Shown piece after piece: positions 29,101 through 38,127 of a stretch of 50,193 nucleotides of DNA. The translations under genes were made by a program, and so were the position numbers. Source of the DNA: Bacteroidaceae bacterium (GTDB taxonomy: Bacteria > Bacteroidota > Bacteroidia > Bacteroidales > Bacteroidaceae); assembly GCA_017617575.1 (NCBI GenBank), contig JAFZVY010000108.1:1-50193 (forward strand), written 5' to 3'. The notes below the pieces were generated by a model that was given only the letters and a program-made list of their open reading frames with translations, searched no databases and was not told the DNA's origin. The number at the start of each line of letters is the position of its first letter. The first letter of the stretch is position 1.

Positions 29101-30276
29101 ATGAAAGCATTGAAAAGTATATCAACACTATTATTGTCAGGTATGTTGACATCGCTCATCTCCTGCAATGACAGTACAAAGGCTTCCGACCCGATAGCTG
29201 ACAGCGGAAGGACGGAACGCACGGAAAACCTTTTGACAAATATGAGAACTTTGTCAAATACGGGTTATATGTTTGGTCATCATGACGACACAGTATATGG
29301 CATAGGATGGGTGGGCGACAGCGCAAACTCAGACGTCAAGAGTGTGTGTAACGACTATCCTGCCGTGATAGGATTTGACATAGCAAATATAGAGAATGGC
29401 GATTCCGTGAACATAGACGGTGTGCCATTCGACAAGATACGCGAAGAGGTTATCAACCAGTTCAACCGTGGAAGTGTTGTTACCATCAGTTGGCATGCAA
29501 ACAATCCGAACACCAACTGTAACGCTTGGGTGAAGGATGCAAGTAAACCCACATCGGCAGAAAAGAACACGGTGGCTTCTATCCTCAAGGGTGGAGACAA
29601 GCATGATAAGTTTGTGGCATGGATGAAGAACGTGTCCTCTTTCCTCAACTCCCTTGAAACACCTTACGGAGTACGAGTGCCAGTCATCTTCCGACCTTGG
29701 CACGAGAACACAGGTTCTTGGTTCTGGTGGGGCGAGGCGGAATGCAGCCCAGAGCAGTTCAAGGAACTATGGACTATGACCATAGACGAGTTGAAGGAGA
29801 ACGATGTGGTTAACGCCTTATACGCATATTCACCAGGTGGAGAAGATACGCCTTCGGCAAGTCACTATATGGAGAGATACCCGGGTGACGAATATGTAGA
29901 TGTCCTCGGACTTGACATCTACTGCATGGCAGAAAGTTCAGACGACACACTTTCTATAGCAGCATTTGCCGAGAACCTTGACAAGAATCTTGATGTGGTA
30001 TGTAAACTTGGACAGGAACACAATAAGGTTGTTGCACTTACGGAAACAGGCTTTGAGGGAATAAAGACAGCAAACTGGTGGACTGCAACCCTTGCGCCAG
30101 TACTCGACAAGCACAATATTGCATACGCATACGTTTGGCGTAATGCTCACGACAAAGTGAACCACTACTATGCTCCTTATCCGGGACAGAAGAGTGCTTC
30201 CGACTTCGTGACATTCTACAATCTGCCAAAGACATTATTTTCTCATGACTTAAACGGAATGTATCTGAAGAACTGA
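29101..30276 (+). CDS. GH26 beta-mannanase (surface lipoprotein)
   Basis: A 391-aa lipoprotein with lipobox ISC (Cys22) then NDS. The GH26 TIM barrel fills the rest. The catalytic acid/base is E202 in FRPWHENTGSWFWWG and the nucleophile is E315 in ALTETGFEG, both in canonical contexts. GHHDDTVYG near residue 59 and SWHANNP (130-136) are typical substrate-site segments. The enzyme cleaves beta-1,4-mannosyl bonds at the cell surface or in the periplasm. It has its own promoter downstream of the terminator at 28782 and is followed by the GH5 gene after a 91-nt gap containing a dispersed repeat. Confidence 0.93.
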   Translation: MKALKSISTLLLSGMLTSLISCNDSTKASDPIADSGRTERTENLLTNMRTLSNTGYMFGHHDDTVYGIGWVGDSANSDVKSVCNDYPAVIGFDIANIENGDSVNIDGVPFDKIREEVINQFNRGSVVTISWHANNPNTNCNAWVKDASKPTSAEKNTVASILKGGDKHDKFVAWMKNVSSFLNSLETPYGVRVPVIFRPWHENTGSWFWWGEAECSPEQFKELWTMTIDELKENDVVNALYAYSPGGEDTPSASHYMERYPGDEYVDVLGLDIYCMAESSDDTLSIAAFAENLDKNLDVVCKLGQEHNKVVALTETGFEGIKTANWWTATLAPVLDKHNIAYAYVWRNAHDKVNHYYAPYPGQKSASDFVTFYNLPKTLFSHDLNGMYLKN

Positions 30277-30285
30277 TTCTTTCTG

Positions 30286-30330
30286 TTCTTCGTCCGCGCC
30301 TCTGGTGCGATAACTTTTCCGCAAGAACTA
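30286..30330. repeat. Dispersed CTTCGTCCGCGCC repeat, copy 1
   Basis: CTTCGTCCGCGCCTCTGGTG followed by CGATAAC. Copies occur at 35021-35060, 49753-49780 and, inverted, at 49856-49887. It sits between the GH26 and GH5 genes. Confidence 0.75.
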
Positions 30331-30367
30331 AAAAACATAAAAACTCAATAACTTAAAAACTTACAAT

Positions 30368-31897
30368 ATGAACAGACTAACCAGAAACCTTTTGAGCATA
30401 TTTGCTCTTATATCAAGCTTATTCATCGCTACATCATGTGGCGACGATGCAACAGAGGACGTGCCTACAGGTAAGAGGACAACAATCGTGACTCGCTCAA
30501 GCAGTATCAAGGAGGGAGCAGAGGTTGATGCCGCCACTGTCACAAAGATTACCATAAGCTACAACACTACCGTAACTCAGGCAGCTGATGCCAACATCAC
30601 GCTTAACGGAGTGAAGGTTGTAGGACAGAAGGGCACAACCACAGCAATGGACATGGATATCATGGTAACTCTTGAGGAAGGCAAGGAATATACCCTTATC
30701 ATCCCGGAAGGCTCTGTGGTTTCCACCACTGATGCCAACCAGACAGCACCAGAGTTTGTGCTCCACTTCTCTACTAAGAAGAGCCTTGAGGACTCTCTTC
30801 CTGACAATGAGGCTATGGCTGTGACACGTATGCTCGGCTTCGGCTGGAACCTTGGCAATCACTTTGACTCACATAGCAATGGAAACAAATGCAATTGGTG
30901 GGATAATGTAAACACCACGGAGGCTCTCTACCAGAATCTTGCACAGGCTGGTGTAAAGACCGTCCGTATCCCTGCCACATGGGGACCTTGGCAGGGCGAA
31001 GCTCCTGACTATAAGATAGAGGACTCTTTCATGGCAACAATAAAGGAGAACGTACTCTGGGCAAAGGCTGCTGGACTCAACGTAATCCTTAACAGCCACC
31101 ATGATGAATACTGGCAGAATGCCTATTCTGCATCAACCAATACTGAGACAAACGAGGCATTAAAGGCACGTATCGTTGCCACATGGAAACAGATAGCAGA
31201 GGAGTTCAAGAACGAGGGTGACTACCTCATCCTCGAAGCCTTCAATGAGTTGAACAACAACTGGGCTGTACCTACCAATGGTGAGCTAAAGATTATGAAC
31301 GAGTGGAATCAACTTGTGGTAAACACCATTCGTGCCACTGGTGGCAATAACGCAACACGCTGGATTTCCGTTCCAAGTTATCAAGCAAGCCCAACATACG
31401 CTCTCGATTCTCGCTTCACCATCCCTACGGATGATGCAAACAAACTTATCGTGGCAGTACATTGCTACGACCCATACAATTTCACACTCAACAAAAGCCT
31501 TGCTGAGACATGGGGACACAGCGCAGGCAACGCCAACGACGAGAAGAGCATAACAACCCTTCTCAACAAACTCAAGGAAACGTTTATTGACAAGAACATC
31601 CCTTGCTACCTTGGTGAGATTGGTTGCTCAATTCATGAGACAGAGTTAGGCAATAAATGCCGTGACTACTACCTTGAATACTTCTGTCGTGCTGCCCACT
31701 ATGCAGGACTTGCCGTTACACTCTGGGACAACCACAGCCCTGGTGCAGGAGCAGAGCATCACAATTATTTCTCACATAAGGATGGCTCATGGATGAACGA
31801 TAGCGAGAGCCTCATCAAGACAATGATTAAGGCCACTACAAGCACAGACCCAACATACACACTTGAGTCTATCTATAATCGTGCACCTAAGAAGTAA
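30368..31897 (+). CDS. GH5 endo-beta-glycanase with N-terminal Ig-like domain (surface lipoprotein)
   Basis: A 509-aa lipoprotein (lipobox ATSC, Cys24, then GDD). Residues about 35-137 form a Big_5-like Ig domain, typical of spacer domains. The GH5 barrel spans about 150-500, with the acid/base E294 in LEAFNEL and the nucleophile E417 in YLGEIGC. RIPATWGPW, VILNSHHDEYW and HCYDPYNFTL complete the active-site strands. The pattern GFGWNLGN...HYYDPY-like suggests subfamily GH5_4, whose members cleave glucomannan, xyloglucan or mixed-linkage glucan. With GH26 beside it, glucomannan or galactoglucomannan is the best guess. Confidence 0.9.
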   Translation: MNRLTRNLLSIFALISSLFIATSCGDDATEDVPTGKRTTIVTRSSSIKEGAEVDAATVTKITISYNTTVTQAADANITLNGVKVVGQKGTTTAMDMDIMVTLEEGKEYTLIIPEGSVVSTTDANQTAPEFVLHFSTKKSLEDSLPDNEAMAVTRMLGFGWNLGNHFDSHSNGNKCNWWDNVNTTEALYQNLAQAGVKTVRIPATWGPWQGEAPDYKIEDSFMATIKENVLWAKAAGLNVILNSHHDEYWQNAYSASTNTETNEALKARIVATWKQIAEEFKNEGDYLILEAFNELNNNWAVPTNGELKIMNEWNQLVVNTIRATGGNNATRWISVPSYQASPTYALDSRFTIPTDDANKLIVAVHCYDPYNFTLNKSLAETWGHSAGNANDEKSITTLLNKLKETFIDKNIPCYLGEIGCSIHETELGNKCRDYYLEYFCRAAHYAGLAVTLWDNHSPGAGAEHHNYFSHKDGSWMNDSESLIKTMIKATTSTDPTYTLESIYNRAPKK

Positions 31898-31925
31898 TCC
31901 ATATTGTTTGGGTTGACACTAAAGA

Positions 31926-31969
31926 ATAATCGGTTCGTTATCTTAAGATAGCGAACCGATTATCTTTTA
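31926..31969 (+). terminator. Intrinsic terminator after GH5
   Basis: A 17-bp stem (31926-31942 with 31947-31963, one G-T pair) around TTAA is followed by CTTTTATT. It ends the glycan locus. Confidence 0.85.
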
Positions 31970-31984
31970 TTGGCAGAGTGAACA

Positions 31985-32106
31985 ATACGTATTGCCAAAA
32001 TCATTTATACGTTTCGTCGGAATCATCCATACGTATCGTTTTACTAATCTATACGTTTCATTGAATCAATCTATACGCTTCATTTGATTAACTTATACGC
32101 ATAACC
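31985..32106. repeat. 22-bp-period tandem array 2
   Basis: Units beginning ATACG start at 31985, 32007, 32029, 32051, 32073 and 32095, each exactly 22 bp apart. The first 8-10 bases of a unit are conserved (ATACGTTTC, ATACGTATCG, ATACGCTTC) and the second half drifts (AATCATCC, ACTAATCT, ATCAATCT). It lies between the GH5 terminator and the convergent hrpB gene. The sequence is unrelated to array 1, but the period is the same. Confidence 0.9.
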
Positions 32107-32150
32107 TTTTCCACACATAATTGCGTCAACCCCTAATTTTGCATTTTGCA

Positions 32151-34682
32151 TTATGCATTATTCATTTTTCTCACTCCCCTTACCGCTTCTGCTTCAAGTG
32201 GATTGTCTGGCCAATAGTGCTTTGGATAGCGACGCTTGAGTTCCTTCTTCACATCGAAGTATGTGCCTTGCCAGAAACTGCGGAGATCCTTGGTCAATTG
32301 CACAGGCTTGAAGCCCGGGGAGAGCAATTCCATCAGGATGGCAGTCTTGCCGTCGTTTATCCTTGGCGTGTCCTCAAGCCCGAAGCATTCTTGCAGTCTC
32401 ACCCTCAGGATAGGCTCTTCCGCTCCCTGACGATATTCCACCTTTATCCTACTTCCCGTAGGAACGGCTATGTGGGTAGGAGCAAGCCTTTCCACCTCCT
32501 GCTGCTGGTCGTACGGGAGCAAGGACCAGATGACGGCACACATATCTATCTTCTTCAGCTCAGTAGCACTAAGGTTCTTGCCTGCATAGAACGGCAACCA
32601 TTCGGAAGCCCTTCGGAACAAGGCGTCCGTACTCACGTCTGGCAGTTCCATCTCTGGGTGCCACTTTTGTACGGTTGCTATCCTCTGCTGCATGTTTTGC
32701 ACACTATCATTTATGTCATACATGCTGAGACCATACTTCTGTGAAGCCTCAGCAACGATATTGATGGCAAGGTCACGATTCATGTCCTGTAGCGGACGTG
32801 AGTCAAGAATAAGCTTTCCGATGCACAGTTCCTTTCGTGCCACAAGCACACCTTCCTTGTTGTCCCATTGGATGCGTTCCCTCTCCTTGGCGATATTACG
32901 TATATCCTTTGTGTCAAGTGGCGAGGCAAGGAATATGCGTCCACCGCCTCGCTGGGCATTCACGCTTGCCACGGCTATCCATTCATGGGCGGCAAGTGTG
33001 TCATCCTTATCCACCAAAGCCGTGTCTCCACTTGCAAGCATGAACCTGCCACAGCCATCCTTGTGGGCGGAGCCTATGCGTTCAGGGAAAGCACATGCTA
33101 TGAGACGTCCCACGGCGTGGGTGTCAACTGGCTCGTTGTCTTCCTTGCATCCTATGAGTTGGCGATACTGGGCTGCTTCCCTTGCAATCTGTTCCCATTG
33201 CCTTTGCACAGCCTTCCTTGCCCTCATGCTTCGCAAGGCGTCAAGGCGATAATTGATGTCTGCCGTCATAACTGAGTCTGCCATTGGGTCTTTTGCCTCA
33301 AGGAGTGAGGCGATGTCCGTGGCAAGCGACTTCAAGGTGTCTGAGTCAGCCGACGTGAGCATACGTGCAATGCGAGGGTTGCAAGGCAACTTAGCCATGC
33401 GCCTGCCTATGTCCGTTATCTTTCCTTCTTCCGTTATTGCCCCAAGGCTCTGCAATGTGTCTTGTGCCATTGCCACCTTTGCCGTTGGCGGAGGTGTGAG
33501 CCAAGGTAATTCGTTCACGTTGCCTTCGCCCCAAGCACATATATCCAGCATCATAGGCGACAGGTCGGCTTCAAGTATCTCTGGAGTACGACACTCGTCC
33601 ATCCTGTGTTCCGTGGCTTTGCTCCAAAGGCGGTAGCACACACCCGAAGACACTCGTCCTGCACGTCCACTTCGCTGAGTTGCCATGTCCATGCTTATTC
33701 TTACCGTCCTAAGGCGACTCATTCCGCTTTGTTGGTCATACTCCATCTTACGGCACAATCCTGAGTCCACAACAATCCTCACGCCCTCAATGGTGAGGGA
33801 TGTCTCAGCCACAGGAGTGGCAAGCACCACCTTCCTTTCGCCCTTTCCACTCGGAGCAATAGCCTTGTGTTGGTCGTCAAACGACTGCATACCATAAAGA
33901 GGATAGACACCAGTCTTTCCAAGCGTATCGCCAAGGATGGCAGCACACTTCATAATCTCGCCTTGTCCTGGAAGGAAAGCGAGAATGTCCCCCTCATTGT
34001 CCCTGTGAGCCTCGATGATGTTGAGTGCCACAGCCTTTGCTATGTCGTCGGAAGTGGGATAAGCAGTTGCGTCAAGGGCATCGTCCTTGTGAATGATGTC
34101 AACAGGGAACATTCTGCCCTCGCTCTCAACGAGTGGAGCATTCAGTTTGGCACATATCTCCGTGGCATCAATCGTTGCCGACATTATCACCACCTTTAGG
34201 TCGGGACGTATCATCTGCTGAGTCTCACGCACAAGGGCAAGTGCAAGGTCGCTGTTTATGCTTCTCTCGTGGAACTCATCAAAGACGACAACCGACACGC
34301 CTTCCAACAAAGGGTCATCCACAATCATGCGAGTGAGTATGCCCTCTGTAAGAACCTCTATGCGTGTGTTGTCCGACACCTTGTTCTCAAAGCGAACCCT
34401 ATAACCGATGGTATCGCCACACTTCTCGCCAATGAGGTGTGCCATTCGCTCTGCAATCTGCCTTGCAGCAAGGCGTCTTGGCTCAAGCATAAGGATTTTA
34501 CCATCATCTGCCATGCCCTGCAAGATGGTAATAGGCAAGAGTGTTGATTTACCAGCACCCGGAGGTGCGGTAACAACAAGACATGACGAAGATTGCAGAT
34601 GTCGATTGACGGCATCTGCAATATCCATGGCTGGTAGAGTACCAGCATCACTTGTAAGTTTGATTGTCTTATGCATCGGCAT
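32151..34682 (-). CDS. hrpB: ATP-dependent RNA helicase HrpB
   Basis: An 843-aa DEAH-box helicase. Walker A PPGAGKST covers residues 40-47, the DEFH Walker B 135-138, and ATPVAETSLTIEGV and QRSGRAGR form the later helicase motifs. The HrpB-specific C-terminal region follows (from about 600, with RGGGRIFLASPL and LLSPGFKPVQLTKDLRSFW). It remodels RNA, and its precise role is poorly defined. The last codons, MNNA and stop, lie in a short GCATAATGCA-like repeat stretch. The start overlaps the preceding small ORF by 14 nt. Confidence 0.95.
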   Translation of the reverse strand: MPMHKTIKLTSDAGTLPAMDIADAVNRHLQSSSCLVVTAPPGAGKSTLLPITILQGMADDGKILMLEPRRLAARQIAERMAHLIGEKCGDTIGYRVRFENKVSDNTRIEVLTEGILTRMIVDDPLLEGVSVVVFDEFHERSINSDLALALVRETQQMIRPDLKVVIMSATIDATEICAKLNAPLVESEGRMFPVDIIHKDDALDATAYPTSDDIAKAVALNIIEAHRDNEGDILAFLPGQGEIMKCAAILGDTLGKTGVYPLYGMQSFDDQHKAIAPSGKGERKVVLATPVAETSLTIEGVRIVVDSGLCRKMEYDQQSGMSRLRTVRISMDMATQRSGRAGRVSSGVCYRLWSKATEHRMDECRTPEILEADLSPMMLDICAWGEGNVNELPWLTPPPTAKVAMAQDTLQSLGAITEEGKITDIGRRMAKLPCNPRIARMLTSADSDTLKSLATDIASLLEAKDPMADSVMTADINYRLDALRSMRARKAVQRQWEQIAREAAQYRQLIGCKEDNEPVDTHAVGRLIACAFPERIGSAHKDGCGRFMLASGDTALVDKDDTLAAHEWIAVASVNAQRGGGRIFLASPLDTKDIRNIAKERERIQWDNKEGVLVARKELCIGKLILDSRPLQDMNRDLAINIVAEASQKYGLSMYDINDSVQNMQQRIATVQKWHPEMELPDVSTDALFRRASEWLPFYAGKNLSATELKKIDMCAVIWSLLPYDQQQEVERLAPTHIAVPTGSRIKVEYRQGAEEPILRVRLQECFGLEDTPRINDGKTAILMELLSPGFKPVQLTKDLRSFWQGTYFDVKKELKRRYPKHYWPDNPLEAEAVRGVRKMNNA

Positions 34683-34806
34683 GATTAGGAGTGTCCGTAT
34701 TCATGGCCTCCATAAATCCTTGAATAAACTCCTCCACATATTGCTGTCCCTGAGCAACAACCTCAGGCATAGCCATCACTATCTCTTTTGCTTCTTCGTA
34801 AGTCAT
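34669..34806 (-). CDS. 45-aa ORF translationally coupled to hrpB
   Basis: A short frame starting MTYEEAKEIVMAMPEVVAQG, continuing QQYVEEFIQGFMEAMNTDTP and ending NHADA. It overlaps the hrpB start by 14 nt. It is acidic and predicted helical, with no signal peptide or TM segment. The close overlap and clean amphipathic composition argue it is real. I do not recognise the family. Confidence 0.55.
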   Translation of the reverse strand: MTYEEAKEIVMAMPEVVAQGQQYVEEFIQGFMEAMNTDTPNHADA

Positions 34807-34895
34807 CGTCCCTTTGGAAGTTAAAAGTTATAAGATGAGTTTGTAATTTCTTAAGTTTATAAGTTATTGCGGAATAAAGAACGAAAATTATTTTC

Positions 34896-34973
34896 AACAC
34901 AGAGAGTACAGAGAGCTCTGAGAAGAAAAGAGAATCTTGTATTTCTTAAAAAAACTCTGTGTTCTCTGTGTTT
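34896..34973. repeat. Dispersed CTCTGTGT palindrome, copy 2
   Basis: AACACAGAGAGTACAGAGAG on the left and CTCTGTGTTCTCTGTGTTT on the right form a long imperfect hairpin. It is the same family as 19152-19216. It lies between the Dabb gene and the hrpB unit. Confidence 0.7.
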
Positions 34974-35020
34974 CGGAAAAACTGTTTTTGTATGTTTTTA
35001 TTTGTTTTTCTCTGTTTTTT

Positions 35021-35060
35021 CTTCGTCCGCGCCTCTGGCGAGATAACCTTTCCGTATGAA
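35021..35060. repeat. Dispersed CTTCGTCCGCGCC repeat, copy 2
   Basis: CTTCGTCCGCGCCTCTGGCG then AGATAACCTTTCCG. It abuts the stop codon of the Dabb gene (35062). Confidence 0.75.
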
Positions 35061-35061
35061 C

Positions 35062-35367
35062 TTAAAACTCGTAGTCCAAGCAAGTTCTCTGAACTGTGTA
35101 AGGGCGAACCTTTGTGTTAGCCACAGCCACGTGTTCTGGATGAACAGCGTATGCCTTGAGAGCCTCAGGACTTTCGAGTGTGCTGTCAAGCATCACATCA
35201 CAGTTTGACGAGTCGAGTCGTCCGTCGATGTTAACCTTTACCTCCTTAAGACCAGGAACCTTACCAACAAGTCCTTCGAGTCCTTCCTTTATACCAGCCT
35301 TTACGGCCTTCTTTTCTGCCTCTGGCAGTTCTGGATTGAGAGTCCAGAGAATGATATGCTTTACCAT
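35062..35367 (-). CDS. Dabb (stress-responsive A/B barrel) family protein
   Basis: A 101-aa ferredoxin-like dimeric alpha/beta-barrel protein. It opens MVKHIILWTLN and has the family middle segment VKVNIDGRLDSSNCDVMLDS and the tail YAVHPEHVAVANTKVRPYT. Function in bacteria is unclear; some relatives act on small aromatic or polyketide-like substrates. The start at 35367 is chosen because the fold begins there and a TACTTTTG -7 element lies at 35402-35395. The open frame extends upstream to 35433, across that promoter. Confidence 0.85.
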   Translation of the reverse strand: MVKHIILWTLNPELPEAEKKAVKAGIKEGLEGLVGKVPGLKEVKVNIDGRLDSSNCDVMLDSTLESPEALKAYAVHPEHVAVANTKVRPYTVQRTCLDYEF

Positions 35368-35436
35368 AATGTTTGTATTTATAATATTTCCGTGCAAAAG
35401 TACACAAAAATATTGAGAAATACGGTTTTTCACGCA

Positions 35437-36207
35437 TTAGTTTTTCTCCCCAGCATCTTGGGGGGTAATCTCATCTAGTGCATTGGTGGCAAAGTCAATG
35501 ACTATGCCATACTCGCAAAGCGAGTAGAAGATATAGACAAACACCCCGATTCCGATAGAAAGTAACAGTGTATAAGGCCATACGGCACTAGGGTTGAATG
35601 CCGTCAGGATGATACTGCCTATACCAAACCCAATGATTAGATGACAACTTAGAAGGAATGAACGATGATATGTGAACAACGAAAAATTTTTCTTGCCATC
35701 CGTCTGCTCGTACAGCTTCTTCTCTATCATGCGACGTGACACCGTGAAGTAGGTGTAGTAGAACTTGAAAGAAAGCCATACAATGTGCAGCAGGAATATT
35801 ATTAATGACAGGTGAAACACGGAAAGCGAACACATGACTGCCGTAGTCCAATAGGCAGCAAGTCCAATGACGACAATCGTAATGTCGCGAACCATGATTC
35901 CACGTGTCAGGTAGGAAGGATTGAGCAACGAGGTGTGACTCCATGACATCATAGTACCGCCTGCATGAAAATAAGAGACGGACAATGCCGTTGCCCCTGC
36001 TGGCCATACCGTGCGCCATACCAAAGCATAGTGAAGGAAGAATCCCGTACCAAACATGATAAAGCACAATGCCGTGAAGAGACATGCTCGTTGATATACT
36101 TCATAATTACGGTAGATGTAGTTAGTATGACACAGCGTAAACGCCATGGCAAAATTAAATATTCCCGCTATGAGAAGAGCGGATTGATATAACTCTACAT
36201 CGACCAT
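35437..36207 (-). CDS. Orphan multi-TM membrane protein (sensor-like)
   Basis: A 256-aa integral membrane protein with about seven hydrophobic helices (roughly 8-27, 39-60, 68-88, 106-127, 130-152, 187-208, 211-236). It ends in a short soluble tail (FATNALDEITPQDAGEKN). The layout resembles the membrane half of the AraC-type regulator encoded divergently at 36634, but no DNA-binding domain is present. A TATCTTTG -7 element lies at 36369-36362 on this strand. Function unknown. A sensor, an antagonist or a partner of the regulator is possible. Confidence 0.6.
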   Translation of the reverse strand: MVDVELYQSALLIAGIFNFAMAFTLCHTNYIYRNYEVYQRACLFTALCFIMFGTGFFLHYALVWRTVWPAGATALSVSYFHAGGTMMSWSHTSLLNPSYLTRGIMVRDITIVVIGLAAYWTTAVMCSLSVFHLSLIIFLLHIVWLSFKFYYTYFTVSRRMIEKKLYEQTDGKKNFSLFTYHRSFLLSCHLIIGFGIGSIILTAFNPSAVWPYTLLLSIGIGVFVYIFYSLCEYGIVIDFATNALDEITPQDAGEKN

Positions 36208-36633
36208 TTTGTAATCTTTAGTTTTTATGTTTTTAAGTTTGTGAGTTTTTAAGCTACTGCCACTTTACGTTTTCTGTTCTTGCGGCTTTTACGTTTCTGC
36301 GGAAACTAAAACTATTATCCTATTCCGCGACGACTAACTTCAAAAACTCATAAACTTGCCGCAAAGATAGAGTCATTGCTCCAAATAAGTTGTTTAAAAT
36401 ATTGCATTGGTGTATAAAATCGTGATGTTTGGTGTATAAAATCGCGATTTTATATAAAAATGCACTCTGAGTACAAATTTAAATGCACGGATTTTTATAT
36501 TTTTGCAAGCATTTTCACAATAAAGCCCGACAAACATCTTTCTTTTTGTAAATGAAACAAGGATATAAATGTCTAAAGAACTTAGTGGACTTGCACTATT
36601 CTTTCATCTAAAATTCTCACCACATACGAATAA
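36208..36633. promoter_or_regulatory. Divergent promoter region with a 22-bp-spaced direct repeat
   Basis: A minus-strand -7 element TATCTTTG (36369-36362) serves the orphan membrane gene. A plus-strand -7 element TATTTTTG (36498-36505) serves the AraC gene. Between them TTGGTGTATAAAATCG occurs at 36407-36422 and again at 36429-36444, the starts 22 bp apart. Direct half-sites two helical turns apart are typical of AraC-type operators. The remaining sequence includes GCGGCTTTTACG...GCGGAAACTAAAA-type imperfect repeats. Confidence 0.65.
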
Positions 36634-37767
36634 ATGGACAAGATAATCATCAGCAACTTTCAGTTTACTGCAATCGTCATCATGTTTATGTTGACGATGT
36701 CACTTGTGCTCACCCTCTTCAGACGTGTACGATTGCAGAACGTACTTAACCGTTCACGATGGTTGCTGGCACTCGGAACGGGAACATTGTTCCTTCAGTT
36801 CCTGTTGCAATATACTCTTCACTTGCGTGACATGGGCAACGTACAGGCACTCATGCTCAACCTTCTCCTCATTTCTCCGTCGGCATGGTTCATGAGCCTT
36901 GCCCTACTCTACTTGCAGAAATGCGGTAAACTAAAGACGATAGAATGGTGCGAAGGAGGAGTGGTATGGCTTATCATCATCATCATGCTCGTCATAGCCA
37001 CTACCGATGACGGCGAACCGTTCTTCTGCGACACCCCAGCCGTGCGAATGGCAGAGAGGATAAGCGCCATCATCTTCTTCCTGTCACGTTGCCACTACAC
37101 CTATATACAATATACCCAGCTACGTCGCACACAACGCTCATTGGACAACTACTACGACTACGACACGAGTGACAAACTGCGATGGATGTCGCTATCCATA
37201 ATTTGGATGGTCATAATGTCCGTAACCGTGCCAATAGCCATCATCTGTCCAAACCGTTTCCTTTTCCTCTACGGCTTCTTTGCCATTGCAGGCCTGTGCT
37301 ATTTCGTAATGTCATTCAGGGATTACGCCATAAGTCGCCATGCCATTCAGGTTATGGAGGCACAACAGAATGCCGAGAACGCAGGTATGGATGACGAGGA
37401 AGAGTTCTGTCCGGAGATCCTCACGGAGGAAGAGAAGCAAAGGACGGAACGTGCCATAAGCGAATGGATAGACAGAGGCGGTCACCTACGAGCAGGTGTC
37501 ACCATGTCAACCGTAGCATCAGAACTGCGAATATCACAAATAACCCTCCGCAACTGGTTCCACGAGACCGGCTACAAGTCGTACCCAGAATGGATTCAGT
37601 CCATACGCGTCAACCACGCCAAGAAACTCATGAACGAACATCCAAACTACACCATTGAGACCATAGCCGAGCAATGTGGCTTCAGTTCGCGCAATTACTT
37701 CCAGACCATCTTCAAGAAACACGAAGGCATGACGCCTATACAATACTTCTCAAGGATAAATAGATAA
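36634..37767 (+). CDS. Membrane-anchored AraC-type transcriptional regulator
   Basis: A 377-aa protein. The N-terminal half (about 10-240) holds six or seven TM helices, including FTAIVIMFMLTMSLVLTLF and VVWLIIIIMLVIA. After an acidic linker (DDEEEFCPEILTEEEK), residues about 280-375 form an AraC DNA-binding domain with VTMSTVASELRISQITLRNW and YTIETIAEQCGFSSRNYFQT. Such one-component membrane regulators sense envelope or membrane-embedded signals. It is divergent from an orphan membrane protein and lies 360 nt upstream of the S8-S9/SusCD locus, so it could regulate either or both. Confidence 0.82.
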   Translation: MDKIIISNFQFTAIVIMFMLTMSLVLTLFRRVRLQNVLNRSRWLLALGTGTLFLQFLLQYTLHLRDMGNVQALMLNLLLISPSAWFMSLALLYLQKCGKLKTIEWCEGGVVWLIIIIMLVIATTDDGEPFFCDTPAVRMAERISAIIFFLSRCHYTYIQYTQLRRTQRSLDNYYDYDTSDKLRWMSLSIIWMVIMSVTVPIAIICPNRFLFLYGFFAIAGLCYFVMSFRDYAISRHAIQVMEAQQNAENAGMDDEEEFCPEILTEEEKQRTERAISEWIDRGGHLRAGVTMSTVASELRISQITLRNWFHETGYKSYPEWIQSIRVNHAKKLMNEHPNYTIETIAEQCGFSSRNYFQTIFKKHEGMTPIQYFSRINR

Positions 37768-38127
37768 AAAGTGATGTAAACGGAACAGATAGGAAGCAAA
37801 CGAAAGTTATTGCTTCCTATTGTCGTATGGAAGCCAACGTACAATAGCCTGTTTGCAAAGCGTTATGATGAACAAAAACTCCGATGATTTATACCCTTAA
37901 CTCCTAATGGAGGGATGAACAGTCAAAGCATACATAGAATATCAAAAGAGAGCAAAATAATACAATATTATATTATTTAATTGCAAAATGGTTAAAATAA
38001 TTGCAAAATGATAGTATAATTCAATATTATGTGTTAATTTTGCGCAAAATTGCATATAACAAGAGTATAAATAGCCCAAAGTGATTATTGTAAAGGGTCA
38101 GATAAAGATAGGTAAATAATAGTTAAT
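37768..38127 (+). promoter_or_regulatory. Upstream region of the S8-S9/SusCD locus
   Basis: A perfect 11-bp hairpin (37789-37799 with 37810-37820) follows the regulator gene but has no T-run. AATTGCAAAATG occurs at 37979-37990 and 37999-38010, 20 bp apart, and GCAAAATTGCAT follows near 38044. A -7 element TAATTTTG lies at 38035-38042, 86 nt before the protease start. The repeats just upstream of the promoter are candidate operator half-sites. Confidence 0.5.

Noticed and set aside
18186-31897. Glycan locus as a xylan or starch system
   Set aside because: No GH10, GH43, GH13 or GH97 gene is present. GH26 plus GH5 points to mannan or glucomannan, although GH5 alone would be ambiguous.
31985-32106. 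CRISPR array or attachment-site cluster
   Set aside because: Repeat and variable halves are too short and the variable halves are related to each other; no recombinase is nearby.
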